DNA from: Petunia secreta
Lineage: Eukaryota > Streptophyta > Magnoliopsida > Solanales > Solanaceae
Assembly: GCA_029990175.1 (NCBI GenBank)
Contig: JARKIP010000042.1
Coordinates: 3,038,001 to 3,102,000, forward strand
Direction: 5' to 3'
Length of the DNA: 64,000 nucleotides
Part shown: positions 23,227 through 33,704 of the stretch, piece by piece
Numbering within the stretch: position 1 is the first letter of the stretch
Layout: the number at the start of each line of letters is the position of its first letter
The notes under the pieces: model-generated
The model's input: the letters and a program-made list of their open reading frames with translations, nothing else
Databases searched by the model: none
What the model was told of the DNA's origin: nothing
Program-made: the position numbers and the translations under genes

Positions 23227-25010
23227 CTACTCCGTTGCCTCAGAACTAGACTCAGAACCCGACTCAGAGCTGTATTGATGCTTGCGCTTGCCTTTCCCCC
23301 GGCTCTTGCTCTTGCTCTTGGTCTTGCTCTTGCCCTTGGCCTTCTTTCCCTTGTCCGCACCACCACACATAATGTTCTGCATCATTTCCCGCATGGCTCT
23401 CATATTTTCTTCATTGCGCAAACGTTCTTCTTCACTCTTTTTCTTAAGCTCTTCGATTTCATTGCGCAAAGCGGCTTCCACCGAGGGATTAATTGAACTA
23501 GCAGGAGGAGTGTAAGTGCCAAAAAAACCTGGATTTAGACGTTCTGAGGCATACTGCGATCCAAGGCCGTAAGCACTTCCCTTCTTTACTCCGCCATTCA
23601 CCTCCAACCATATTGCGGTTTCCTCTTCTAGTGTCATTTGAGCTGGGGTACTGCTACCACACTCGGATGCCTGAGTCGCCATCCTTTCTTCATAGACCAC
23701 CGTAGCCTTTTCCTGAAATAACATTTAATAACAAGAATTAGATTGACAAATATTGACGGATTTAATAACTTTAAAAGATTGAATTTAATAACTTACATAT
23801 AGCTCTCTAGCGCGGTCTTCGACCCACACTTCCTCTCCTTTTTTGTTTCTGTATATATGCCTCTTCTTAAAGATTTCAGGCACACGAACTGGCCGCCCTT
23901 CTTGCCTTTCCTACAAAATTAAAAAGATGACAAGTTAGATGGAAAATTAATGTTAGTTACATAAAATAATACATACAATTAATTAATAAATTACCAATAT
24001 CATCCGCTGAGTCGCTACGCTAAGCGAACCCCCGGTGTGCAGCGATCCACCCCTTTCGGAGGCTCGTGCGGCTTTTCCTTGGGCGCTCTTCTTCTTAAAT
24101 TCTTCAGTATCCCAATATTGTAGAAGTTGTGCCCAAACGTGATCGTATATCCACTCGGGCTTCTTTCCTTTGTTTCGACAATCATACATGCTACCTTTCA
24201 CTCTATCTTGGCATTTTCCAAGGAAATTGCTTTTGGCAATGCTATTAAATGCAGGATGCCATATACACTTTGTCTGAAATAATTATTGAATATTAGATTT
24301 CTAAAAAAGTGACACTTAACTAAATTATTAAAAAATAAACTATAGTTATTACCTGAAAATCGTCAAACATGCTCATCTTTACAGGGAATGGTACCTGACC
24401 CCAGGATGGCCATGGCTCAGTCCATCTAGATTTCATGCATCTTGTGATTATGGGAGTAGCCACCATCGAGGGAGTAAAACTAGATAAAAATTTATAGTTA
24501 AAATAAATAAACTAAAAAATTAAACTTCATAGTAGAATTAAATACTTAAAAAATAACAAAAAATAATACTTACCCACGGCTACCCTCTGGATAAATCCTC
24601 ACCCTCCCATCATCATATGATCCTGCAGGACCAATGTAATAAGGCGAGCTCGGCGAATAAAATGGTATAGTAGGTGGTACCAAAGCGTCCACCGGTACCG
24701 AGCTCGGATCATCAGAAGGTGTAGATCCAGAAGGAGTAGATGATGAAGGGGATGGTGACGGACTGGAAGATGGATGAGGCATGGATGATGATGAACCGAT
24801 GCCATAAGGACGAACGGCATAACCAGGCGATGCAGGAAAGGGCATGCCAGGGGGAAAGGCAGGAGGAGGAGTGAAAAAACCTAGAGCATACGCAGACGGA
24901 GGATGTGTAGGAAGCATATGAGGTACATGTCCAGGAGGAGTAGTATAAGCTGAAGCAGGCGAGGTACTTTGAACCTTTCTTTTTCCCCTAGCCTTCTCCG
25001 AAGATGACAT
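23227..25010 (-). CDS. CACTA TNPA-like protein (Transposase_24 family), five exons, intact
   Basis: Likely the DNA-binding accessory protein that recognises the subterminal repeats during transposition in the nucleus. My exon model (minus strand) is 25010-24574, 24479-24353, 24273-23995, 23910-23797 and 23712-23227. All introns are GT-AG, several with GTAAGT donors. The total is 1443 nt, 480 codons plus stop, with all phases consistent. Residues 1-145 are Pro/Ser-rich. About 150-400 contain the Transposase_24 features: WPSWGQVPF, WIYDHVWAQLLQYWDTEEFKK, VWVEDRARELY, then EEETAIWLEVNGGVKKGSAY. A Glu/Arg-rich coiled coil lies at about 405-430 and a basic KSKTKSKSKSRGKGKRK tail near 450. The start MSSSEKARG follows a splice-acceptor-like ACAG, so a 5' UTR intron is likely. 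No stop or frameshift was seen. Confidence 0.85.
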
Positions 25011-25130
25011 ATCTGTAAAATAAGCACAATAAATTAGCACGATATAATCAAATTATAAGTTTTTATGGAATACATTTCTAAAGTAGTGCAAATAATTGTA
25101 GTAAAGTAAAAACAACAAACTACGAACATG

Positions 25131-28100
25131 TTAGTCATCATCATTCGCGTTAAGGTCATCGGCTATTTCCATTTCCTCTTCCTCGCTCGTCTCATCGCTG
25201 TCAACAAATTCTTCCTCACTTGTTTCAACGTCATCCATATATTCTTCCTCCTCGTTTGCCCTAGATGTTCCTTCTCCAAAATTAGTCGTGTTTTTTCTAC
25301 GTCTAACCACCGATTCATCAAACTGTTCATAGATACCTTCACTATGTTGCAACTGGTCGGCTAATTCAATATCCGCAATCAAGGGAACGGTAGATACCTC
25401 ATTTTGATATGCAACATCTAATACATCATCTACTTCCACTCTTCCCACCGGCTTGCCTTTTAGAACAGCCCACCAATTGGCCTTGGTTTTGGATTTGGCT
25501 TTGTCTTTGTTCGTTGTCGGTGGATAAGGAACGTACCACACTTGCTTCACGTTCTGGGCAATGATGAAAGGATCATAATGTCCATATGACCTTTTGTGAT
25601 TAACTTCAACTATTTTAGAACATGGGTCTACTCTCGTACCCTTTGGACTCGGATCAAACCACTTGCAACGAAAAAATACCAATCTTTTACGAGGCCAACC
25701 TACTGTAAACTCTATTTCTAAAATCTCCTCAATCACACCATAGTAATCAAAGTCTATATCCTGGTCACCAGTACCACCTTTCACACACACACCGCTGTTG
25801 TTTGTTTTCTTCCCCAAGGACCATTCTCTAGTATGGAACTTGTACCCATTAACAAAGTACTTAGACATCCTCTTGTATTTACAATAAGGCCCGTGAGATA
25901 TATCATGCAACAATGGAAAGTTTATGCCATTGTCTGGATTGAGTACCTATATAAAGTTCAAGATAGTTGTACACATTAAACCAACATATATATATTTATA
26001 AATATATATACCAAAAAACTTATGTATTTATTTATATAATGCTTACAAATTCTCTAAACCAATCTGAAAATTGTTCATAAACAGCAGAGGCGCCAAATTG
26101 TCCAACAAAGTGACTGGATTATGCGTCAAAAAATCTCATTAGTTAGATTACTGATGCAACTTGAATGTTAGGTTTTAATGTAAAAAGAAGCATACTTGTA
26201 AAAAGGCGTGACATCGGGACAATTCAACAAAACATGAGTTGTAGCTGCTTTTCTGTCCCGGTCATTGAACTTGCATACTTCGGTCATTAACTTTCCTCTA
26301 CCAGGTTGATTGAATATAGAAAATGGTGGATGATTCGGATCATTTTTGTCTCCATCATCATGTCGATCCGGCCTATTTCGCAAACATGGCACATTTTGAT
26401 CGAAATAATACGAACAAAAATGAGAAGTTTCTCTAGCCAAGTATGCCTCACATATGGACCCCTCAATTTGGTTCCTGTTTTTCACGTCCCGCTTACACTT
26501 GCCAATAATTCTGCATGATACATTATATTAATTAATCTACTTGAGATGAATTTAAAAAAATGAGTTAAGGACTAATTTAAGAGACCTTACCTCTCAAAAG
26601 GATACATCCATCTACAGTGCATCGGGCCTCCCATTAGTGCCTCTTCCGCGAGGTGAATTGAAAGATGCTCCATTACATTAAAGAAACCAGGGGGAAAGAT
26701 TTTTGTCAACTTAGTCGCGACAACAGGAAAGTTACTTTCCAACGACTTAAGATTCTCTTCCCTCAATGTCTTAGAACACAACTCCTTAAAAAATAGGCTC
26801 GTCTCTGTAAGTGGTTTCCAAACTTTATCAGGCAAGCGATTGAATGCAATTGGGAGCAAGTTTTCCATGAAGATGTGACAATCGTGGCTTTTCATGTGAG
26901 TCAATGTTCCTTCTGTCATATCAACACACCTTTCTAAGTTTGAAGCATATCCATCAGGCATCCTCAAATTCTTAACCCAATCACAAATCATTCTTCTCTC
27001 ATCCAATCCGAATGTGTAACTGGCCTTGGGAAGCCAAATCGTGTTGCCAACTTGAGATAAGTGTAACTCAGGTTGCCTACAAAGTTCCTCAAGGTCCAAC
27101 CTGGCCTTCACATTATCCTTGTTCTTGTTTCTGACATCCATCACTGTATTAAAGACAGCCTCAAAAAAATTCTTCTCAATATGCATGGGATCCAGGTTAT
27201 GTCGAAGAAGATTATCCTTCCAATAAGGCAACTCCCAAAAGATACTTTGTTTAGTCCAATTATGATCAATACCATAGCCAGGTGCTTTAGATGGCGTTGT
27301 CAGTTACCTTAGGATACACCTTAACCCTATCCCATATTTCTCCTCCTGACAACCTTCGCGGAAGCTCCTCAAAATCAACCTGATTCTTCATAAAAGCATT
27401 ACTGTTATTCCTAAACGGATGATCCATTGGCAAGAATCGACGGCAACAGTCGAACCATGTACACTTACCACTATTTTTCAAAGTGAATGCTTTTGTATCT
27501 TCCATACAATAAGGGCAAGCGAGCTTACTAGCAGTGGACCACGCAGACAACATTCCATAAGCTGGAAAGTCATTTATTGTCCACATCAAAGAAGCATGCA
27601 GTTGAAAGTTTTGTTTCATTGATATATCATATGTTTCCACACCTTCATACCACAATACCTTTAACTCATCAATCAAAGGCTGCAAAAATACATCAATGGA
27701 GGCTTTCGGGTTATGTGGCCCTGGGATAATACAATTCAAAAACAGATAAGAACTAGTCATGCACATTTCGGGCAGAAGATTGTACGACGTCACAAATACG
27801 GGCCAACAAGAATAAGGTGTAGACGAGACATCAAAAGGAGTGAACCCATCTGAACATAGACCCAACCTTATATTTCTTGGTTCACTAGCAAATGCCGGAT
27901 ACACCTGATCAAAATGTTTCCATGCCAGACCATCTGACGGATGGCTTAGAATGCCTGGCTGTTTCGTACGATCATGGTGCCATCTCATATGAGGAGCAGA
28001 GCTCATCGACGCATACAACCTCTTTAACCTAGGTATAAGGGGTAAGTAATGCATCGACTTAACAGGTATCAGCTTCTTTTTAGAGTTTAAAACTGGCTTG

Positions 28101-28879
28101 TAACGAGGCTCCTCACAAAATTTACATTTATCTAATTCTGCATCATCCTTATAAAACAACATGCAACCGTTGACACAACAATGAATTCTCTGGGCAGAAA
28201 GACCTAACGTGGAAACCAACTTCTTAGTGTGGTAATAATTAGTTGGTAATGCCATGTTAGTCGGATTGAGATCATTCATAAGGTCAATGATGGAATCCAT
28301 GGCTGCTTGACATATACTAAAATCAGATTTAATACTTAACAATCTAACAGCAACTGACAACTTGGAATGCACTGAGCCTTCGTACAATGGACGACTAGCT
28401 TCCGCCAACCATTTATAGAAGAGTTTTGCCTCAACATTAGGAATGTGCTCAACATTTGGTTGCGATGTACCCGGTTGGGATGGCTCCTCTGGGTACATTC
28501 CAAAAGCATTATTAACCATATCATTCATTCGATAATTATCAAGATCATCCTCGTTTGAGATCGGACCACTCCCACCGACATAAGCATTTTGAAAATGAAC
28601 ATCACCCCCCACATCCCTAGACTCTCCATGATAAACCCAAATAAAATAATCTGGCATAAAACCCTTCCTATAAAGATGCATTTCAACATCTTCCAAATTT
28701 TTCCCTTTTATGCACTGGCAGTCCAGACAAGGACACTTAATCTGGCCCCACCGTATAAAATCATCAAGTGTTTTCGCCTTTTCAATAAAATCTTCAACAC
28801 CTACTGCAAATTCTGCCCTCATCCCCCGCCGGCCGGGATTATTTCTATTATACATCCAACTACGACTTTCATTAACCAT
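25131..28879 (-). pseudogene. CACTA TNPD-type transposase, one frameshift
   Basis: The catalytic transposase of CACTA-1. Exons (minus): 28879-26591, 26510-26196, 26113-26047 and 25946-25131, all with GT-AG introns. The reading phase is consistent if 2 nt are missing near 27290-27305. There the frame ends VYPKVTDNAI-stop, while the sister copy at 51400 reads on through VYPKVIEQQPSKQPGYG. Domain order: Transpos_assoc at about 5-80 (SWMYNRNNPGRR, CPCLDCQC); Transposase_21 at about 200-520, including the conserved LGLCSDGFTPFD Asp; DUF4218 at about 620-750 (HIEKNFFEAVFNTVMD, MKSHDCHIFME); DUF4216 in the last exon (DFDYYGVIEEILEIEF, VFFRCKWFD). The C-terminus is strongly acidic and ends NANDDD. 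About 1160 codons in all, the usual size. It is probably inactive as it stands, unless the shift is a sequencing error or is removed by splicing. Confidence 0.88.
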
Positions 28880-30202
28880 ATCTACACAAAAATTACACGT
28901 TTGAGATGCATATTAAATTACAAATATTTAAACAAACATTTCTTTGATACATTATCAATTTTCATAAGATTAAGTAATTGTATAATTTTCTAAGTCAATT
29001 ATTTTTATATTACTAACTAATTTGTTCTCTAAGATTATCATTTAGTAATTAATAACACTTCTCATATGCAACTTATATCTATTTATTCAAAATGATAAAA
29101 CTATTTACTTATCTATACTTAGTTGGAGTAATCTAAAACTATTTGCAAACTATTCAACTTAGTTGTTGCTCACCACTTATTTGATGAAATGCCTCAAAGA
29201 ATCTAACTACCAAACTACACTATACACCAACAATTCTTTCTCAAAGCAATACAACAACAACAACAACACTAGTACACACCATTAACAACATTCAACAACA
29301 ACAACACTGCTAAAGGAACCCATCAACAACAACCCATTCAAAGTGTACTCTTCTCAATGGAACACCAACTTTTTCACTAAAACAACCCATTCAAAGTGTT
29401 ACTTTCCAATTTATCATCTTCTAAATGTGCATTCAATAACCCAATTATTTTTTTAACAACACCCACTTTTCCAATCAACCTAATTTTTACAATACCAACA
29501 AAAATGTTAAACTAGCTTCAACAATTCCCAAACCAAACAACAACACAATGTAACCTAGTTCACAACCAAATAGCAACTACTATGTCATGGATTAATTTCA
29601 TGAGCTAGAATTCAAACATAGGAAAAAATGACAAAAACGAGCTAAAATTAAATTTAAAAAAAAAATTGGTGTTTCACCATAAACTCACCTCAAGGGATGG
29701 TTTTGTACTCCACCACCACTAATGTACTAATCCCCAACTTTGATAGATGGAAGAACTACAAAAAAAATAGATAAAAAAGTTAGGGTTTTCGGATTTGGGG
29801 AAAATAGGAAGAAAACTATGAAAATTAAACTTACCAAGTTGTAGAGGAATGGAATTAAGAGATTAAGAGTGTTTTTTTAATAGATTTGGGTTGGATTTGG
29901 CTTTGGAATCGGGTTGAATGGAGAAAGAAAGAAAGGGGCGAAAGAGAGAGAAATGGGTTTTGGGTGAAATGAAAAACGGGCTGTATGCCCGTGCTGGTAT
30001 ACCTTCTGCCCACCGACCGCACTCGGACCGCTGCGGTCGGTCAAAAATTTTTAATTCTTGTCCGACCGCGGCGGTCGGCTAAAGTAAAAAAAAAAATTTA
30101 GTTATAATTCGATGAATTATCCCACCGCGTCGGTCGGACAGTGTGCTCCAACCGTATTTCGGTCCGAAATTTCGGTCTGAAAATGCCTTATTTTTAGTAG
30201 TG
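28880..30202 (-). promoter_or_regulatory. CACTA-1 5' terminal region with a predicted 5' UTR intron
   Basis: This is the promoter end of the element. Reading minus, GC-rich GACCGC/GCGGTCGG palindromes lie at about 30000-30140 just inside the terminal repeat. A donor TTG|GTAAGT lies at 29834 and an acceptor TGTGTAG at 28882, two bases before the transposase ATG. The sister copy has the same donor context (AAATTG|GTAAGTTTAA at 48579) and acceptor (TGTGTAG at 49888), supporting a conserved 5' UTR intron of about 950 nt here. Alternative donor GTGAGT near 29688. No protein. Confidence 0.65.
30188..30202. repeat. CACTA-1 terminal inverted repeat, right end
   Basis: TTATTTTTAGTAGTG is the reverse complement of CACTACTAAAAATAA and matches the left end for the first 13 bases. 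It is followed by AAA at 30203-30205, the second copy of the target duplication. Confidence 0.9.
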
Positions 30203-32414
30203 AAATTGTGAATTGATTCTAGTCATTCATGCTTTGCAGTGTGTGTTTTCCTTTCTATTCTGTCAAAGTACATAACCTCCATGATCATATAGTTTGTTTA
30301 GGCTGAAACTAGGAATGGTAATGTAATTTGGACATGATTTTGACTAGGCACAATGTGAATTTGCGAGTGATACTTGCATGGAAATTTGTTATTCGAACAT
30401 TTCAGCATTGATTAGGATCTTCTTGAATCTGTTAAGTATTTTCAAGCCTAAAAGCATGTTTATATAGCTGATCTTAAACGTAGACATCACTAGGTGTAAA
30501 AGGGAAAAGCTATATTTGTTAGAGGGTTTGATTTGCCTTGAATTTGGGGATTGATTGAACTATTTTTGGAAGAGACACCTAAAGGTATACTTCTTATTCT
30601 TGGAAATAATATTCCCTGCCTTATTTTGTCTTCCTACCCGTTTGAATTAGTTCTATCACCCTACACCTATTTAAACCAGTCTAATTCTCTCAATTCACAC
30701 ACTCACACATTGGATAAAACAGTAAAACACACACCATCTTCTTCTCTTGTTGCTTATTGCTTTCCCTCTTTCTCTTAACCTAATTGTTGAAGAGAAAAGT
30801 TTGAGAATATACAATATGTGAAGCTGCTTTCAGTTTCTACATTGCTAGTACTGTTACTCTGTTTTGCCTTTATCCAATTTCTAGCAAAGGTAGTCTCTCC
30901 TTCTGCATGTTAATCCCATTATCTGATGCCATGTGATATCCTCCTGGACCACCTTTTTGGCCACTAACAGTGTATGTACAGGTTCACTTGGGATAGTCTT
31001 AGGGACTATATCCTGTTTTACTATTTGCAGGGGTGTTAAGCTCAAAGGAAAGGCATAGGGTTGTGCATTGCTAACTTATTTTATGCAAGGAATTAGTTAT
31101 AAAGGTTCTTGGGTTGAGCCAAAGTAATATCTTAGCCTAATCTGCTTGTGCATTATTTTAGTGTGTTCTGGGGGTCCTGTTATAGTATAGAACTCCCCTT
31201 ACTTGTTTGTGTATTTTCTAGGATAACCCTGCTTGTATTTATATGCTTGGTAGTCATGCCACGCCATCCAGGGGCTCCTCTAAATTCCTTACTACTTATG
31301 TACTTGCATCATGGCTTAAAAGAAGGATTACTACCTACTTGAGTGGATAAAACTTGATAATCGAATATGCCCGGCAGTTTTAAGTGAATGACTGAACAAT
31401 CAAGTGTTTGAAAAATGAAACCTAGCTATTTTACTGAATAGGGGCTATATGTGCAAGGCTTGTTAAATTCTGGATTGTTTCTGAAAAAACTAAACTGCCC
31501 CTCTTTTGCATAAATGATATAAGCCCAATAGCTGTTTTAAAACTCGGCCTTTATACGTTTAAACTGATTTTTCAACCTACTTTGATCTCCTATACACTAA
31601 TCTAACAGTATATAGGGGAGTATAAGTATTGGGGTCAAGTATACAAATTATTATACGTATTTTCTAAAGTTTATTATCATTTATTCATGTATTTGCAGGC
31701 CTGTATACCTATACTTATATGCGATAACCCTTATGTGCATTTGTGTGCATTATGAACTCATTTATGGCTAACATCTTTTGACAAAATAAATAACAATTTG
31801 GTTTTGTGTCAAAAGTTAAAAAATATTTTCAAAATCTGTCTATTTTTGCAAACTGGCCCACTTATAGAATTTGCACAAATAAACTGCTTTCTGACATTTC
31901 TTGCAAAATTAGCCTATGTTGAACTTAAGGTTGTATAATTAGGGGATAAAAATGCGATTAGGCATAGAGCTTAGGCTGTTTCTGCAAAATATGAAAGGCC
32001 CAGAACTTGTTTCAACAATGCTTCACTGCCTATGTAATTATTTTCGTTAATGTCCTTTCTTGCATGACTGATTGCGATTTTAGCCTTCAATTTATTGAAA
32101 TGACTAGGTTTAAAACTTATACTCTGCCTATTCTCTTTCAACATCCCAAAATAAGAAACTCGGGCGGGAACCACATTACGTAGGACTTGGAGAAGTGCCT
32201 AACACCTTTTTCCCCGAGTCATTTGGACTTCTTACCCGTAGAATCTCTGAAAATGTGACTCCAGGAGTTAAATCACAGCCCTTAGACATTTAGGTGACCT
32301 AATACACCTTAGAAGACTGTATTAAGTGGCGACTCCAAAACTCAACTCAACTGAGTTACCGAGTCAAATCCAAACCTTAACTCACTCTGAGTTAGGTAAA
32401 AGGTGGTTGCGACA

Positions 32415-33132
32415 ATCAATACTCTTTCCGGGTTGATGGCAATGTTTATGATGAGCACAACACTCTTTCTTATGAAGGACACATTGGAAACTCGTTCCCT
32501 GCTAGAAAAATAAAATGAATATGTGTGATTTATTAATAACTCATATGTTTTTTAAATGTAAATTGTTGTGATTAGTTCATATGATTGTAGTTATACTATT
32601 TTGTATAGCTTTTTGGTGTGTAACAGTCTATGCATCATCTTTAGGTAAGTAACAAATACTGCATTATTAGAAATCATAACATTTTGGCTACTGAAGCCCC
32701 TATGAGTGTTGTTTGAACTCTTTAGTGTCAAATGTCCATGTTCTTTATTGGTGTCATGTGCATCATTACTTTTTGTATATTCGTAGTCTCTTGGCACAAA
32801 TAATTTTTCATATGTATTAATGTTATTTATTATCTGTTTAACCTTCTGACTCAAGGAAATAGGCTTGGAGATTTGGTGATGGGCCTAAGCAGCAACTAAA
32901 GGCTATTGGCTGGAGAATGTGGGAAGGGGGTGGAGGGAAATTTTAGACTATTTGCCAACACTTGCAGGCAAACTGAATGGTAGATGGTTGAAGGGGAGAA
33001 ATGAAATCAAAACGGATTGAATCACAATAAAATAAGAAAAACAAACAAATTGTCTATAAAATGTATTTCAAAATATAAAAAAAATACATAACATTAAAAA
33101 TATAATGATATCACAAAATATCACTAATATGG
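32415..33132. other. No gene identified
   Basis: AT-rich, unassigned DNA between the long LTR and the gag-like fragment. The antisense 87-codon frame at 32591-32854 has no recognisable content. Confidence 0.4.
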
Positions 33133-33303
33133 TTAAGCCGATGGAGTAGATTCGTCCATGATATCTTGGCCGCCATCGTCGTTACTGCGTCCTGTAAGCA
33201 CAATCTCTTCCAAAATTCCAAAATTCTCATCTAATTTTTTCATTTCTTCTTTTAAACTTGCTACGTTGCACTCCAAACCAGCGATTCCCATTTTGGTTTC
33301 CAT
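33133..33303 (-). pseudogene. Short coiled-coil ORF, possibly a gag N-terminus
   Basis: A 56-codon minus-strand frame: METKMGIAGLECNVASLKEE then MKKLDENFGILEEIV and an Asp/Ser-rich tail, ending at a stop at 33133. The spacing of L, V, L, M, L, F, L residues suggests a coiled coil. Plant gypsy gag proteins often start with such METxxxGLE..LKEE..K..E text, so a truncated gag is possible. Nothing downstream confirms it. Confidence 0.3.
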
Positions 33304-33438
33304 CTTGTTTGTTATGTTGGTTCATGTTGGTTGGTGTTCAGGACATATTCTGGGTGTAGTAATGGAGTTGTAGTTTTTTTTTAATTGAACCCTAGTATGG
33401 AATGAAAATTCGTTCTATATATTTGTGGGTTTTATAGG

Positions 33439-33585
33439 TGACATGACCCGAAATCCGGTTAGGTTGTGCGGGCACCCGACATCCTCCCCTAGACCCGTCG
33501 GGCGAACCCTTACCAATTAAATCAGGAAAATAAAAATAACAATTCACAAATAAGGACAAGACTTAAAAAAAAATATAGACATACT
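33439..33585 (-). mobile_element. Inverted terminal piece of the tRNA-Met-primed gypsy LTR
   Basis: Begins TGACATGACCCGAAATCC, the reverse complement of the LTR end at about 35550-35569 (GGATTTCGGGTCATGTCA-like). It continues through the complement of TTCGCCCGACGGGTCTAGG and of the AGTATGTCTGTATTTT stretch. It then switches at about 33586 to forward LTR sequence, so an inversion junction lies there. Confidence 0.8.
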
Positions 33586-33594
33586 TTTCTTTGG

Positions 33595-33704
33595 AGGCAC
33601 CTGGCCTCGTGGATTTTCTACCACGTGTTCATCCCTTGTGTAGCTGCCGATAGGCGTACTCCTTACGCCTTAGCTTTGGATTTACATTATAGTAAGTGTT
33701 AGAA
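33595..33704 (+). mobile_element. Internal LTR piece preceding LTR copy 1
   Basis: Contains GGCCTCGTGGATTTTCTACC and TAGCTGCCGATAGGCGTACTC, which belong in the middle of the LTR (compare 34260 and 43670). It is joined through AGTAAGTGTTAGAA directly to a new LTR start at 33705. The identical junction recurs at 40795-40908. Confidence 0.8.

Larger units (their letters stand above)
22619..30202 (-). mobile_element. Complete CACTA (En/Spm) transposon, CACTA-1, 7584 bp
   Basis: Both ends are present: CACTACTAAAAATCAGGGC at 22619, and its inverted counterpart TTATTTTTAGTAGTG ending at 30202. The first 13 bases are identical, with weaker similarity for about 15 more. A 3-bp AAA duplication flanks it. 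Both subterminal regions are packed with GC-rich palindromic GACCGC-type motifs. Inside are two minus-strand genes, a TNPD-type transposase and a TNPA-like Transposase_24 gene, in the standard order for plant CACTA elements. By orientation its 5' end is at 30202. Only one frameshift was found in the whole coding capacity, so it was probably active recently. It sits in the forward long LTR. Confidence 0.95.
21637..32414 (+). mobile_element. Long Ty3/gypsy LTR (forward copy) split by a CACTA element
   Basis: The LTR starts TGACACCCAATTTTGTCCC at 21637, runs to 22618, and resumes at 30206 after the CACTA insertion. It ends by about 32414 (TTGCGACA) or already at about 32325, just before TGGCGACTCC at 32327. 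That decamer resembles the start of Ogre-type primer sites. Without the CACTA it is about 3.1-3.2 kb. It is the opposite-strand counterpart of 3503-6029: the same order of TATA-like runs, pyrimidine-rich zone, a TATTTAAAC promoter-like box near 30667, and the ACTTTGATCTCCTATACACTA block near 31580. Ogre/Tat affiliation is inferred from LTR length and the TGGCGACTCC decamer. Confidence 0.55.
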
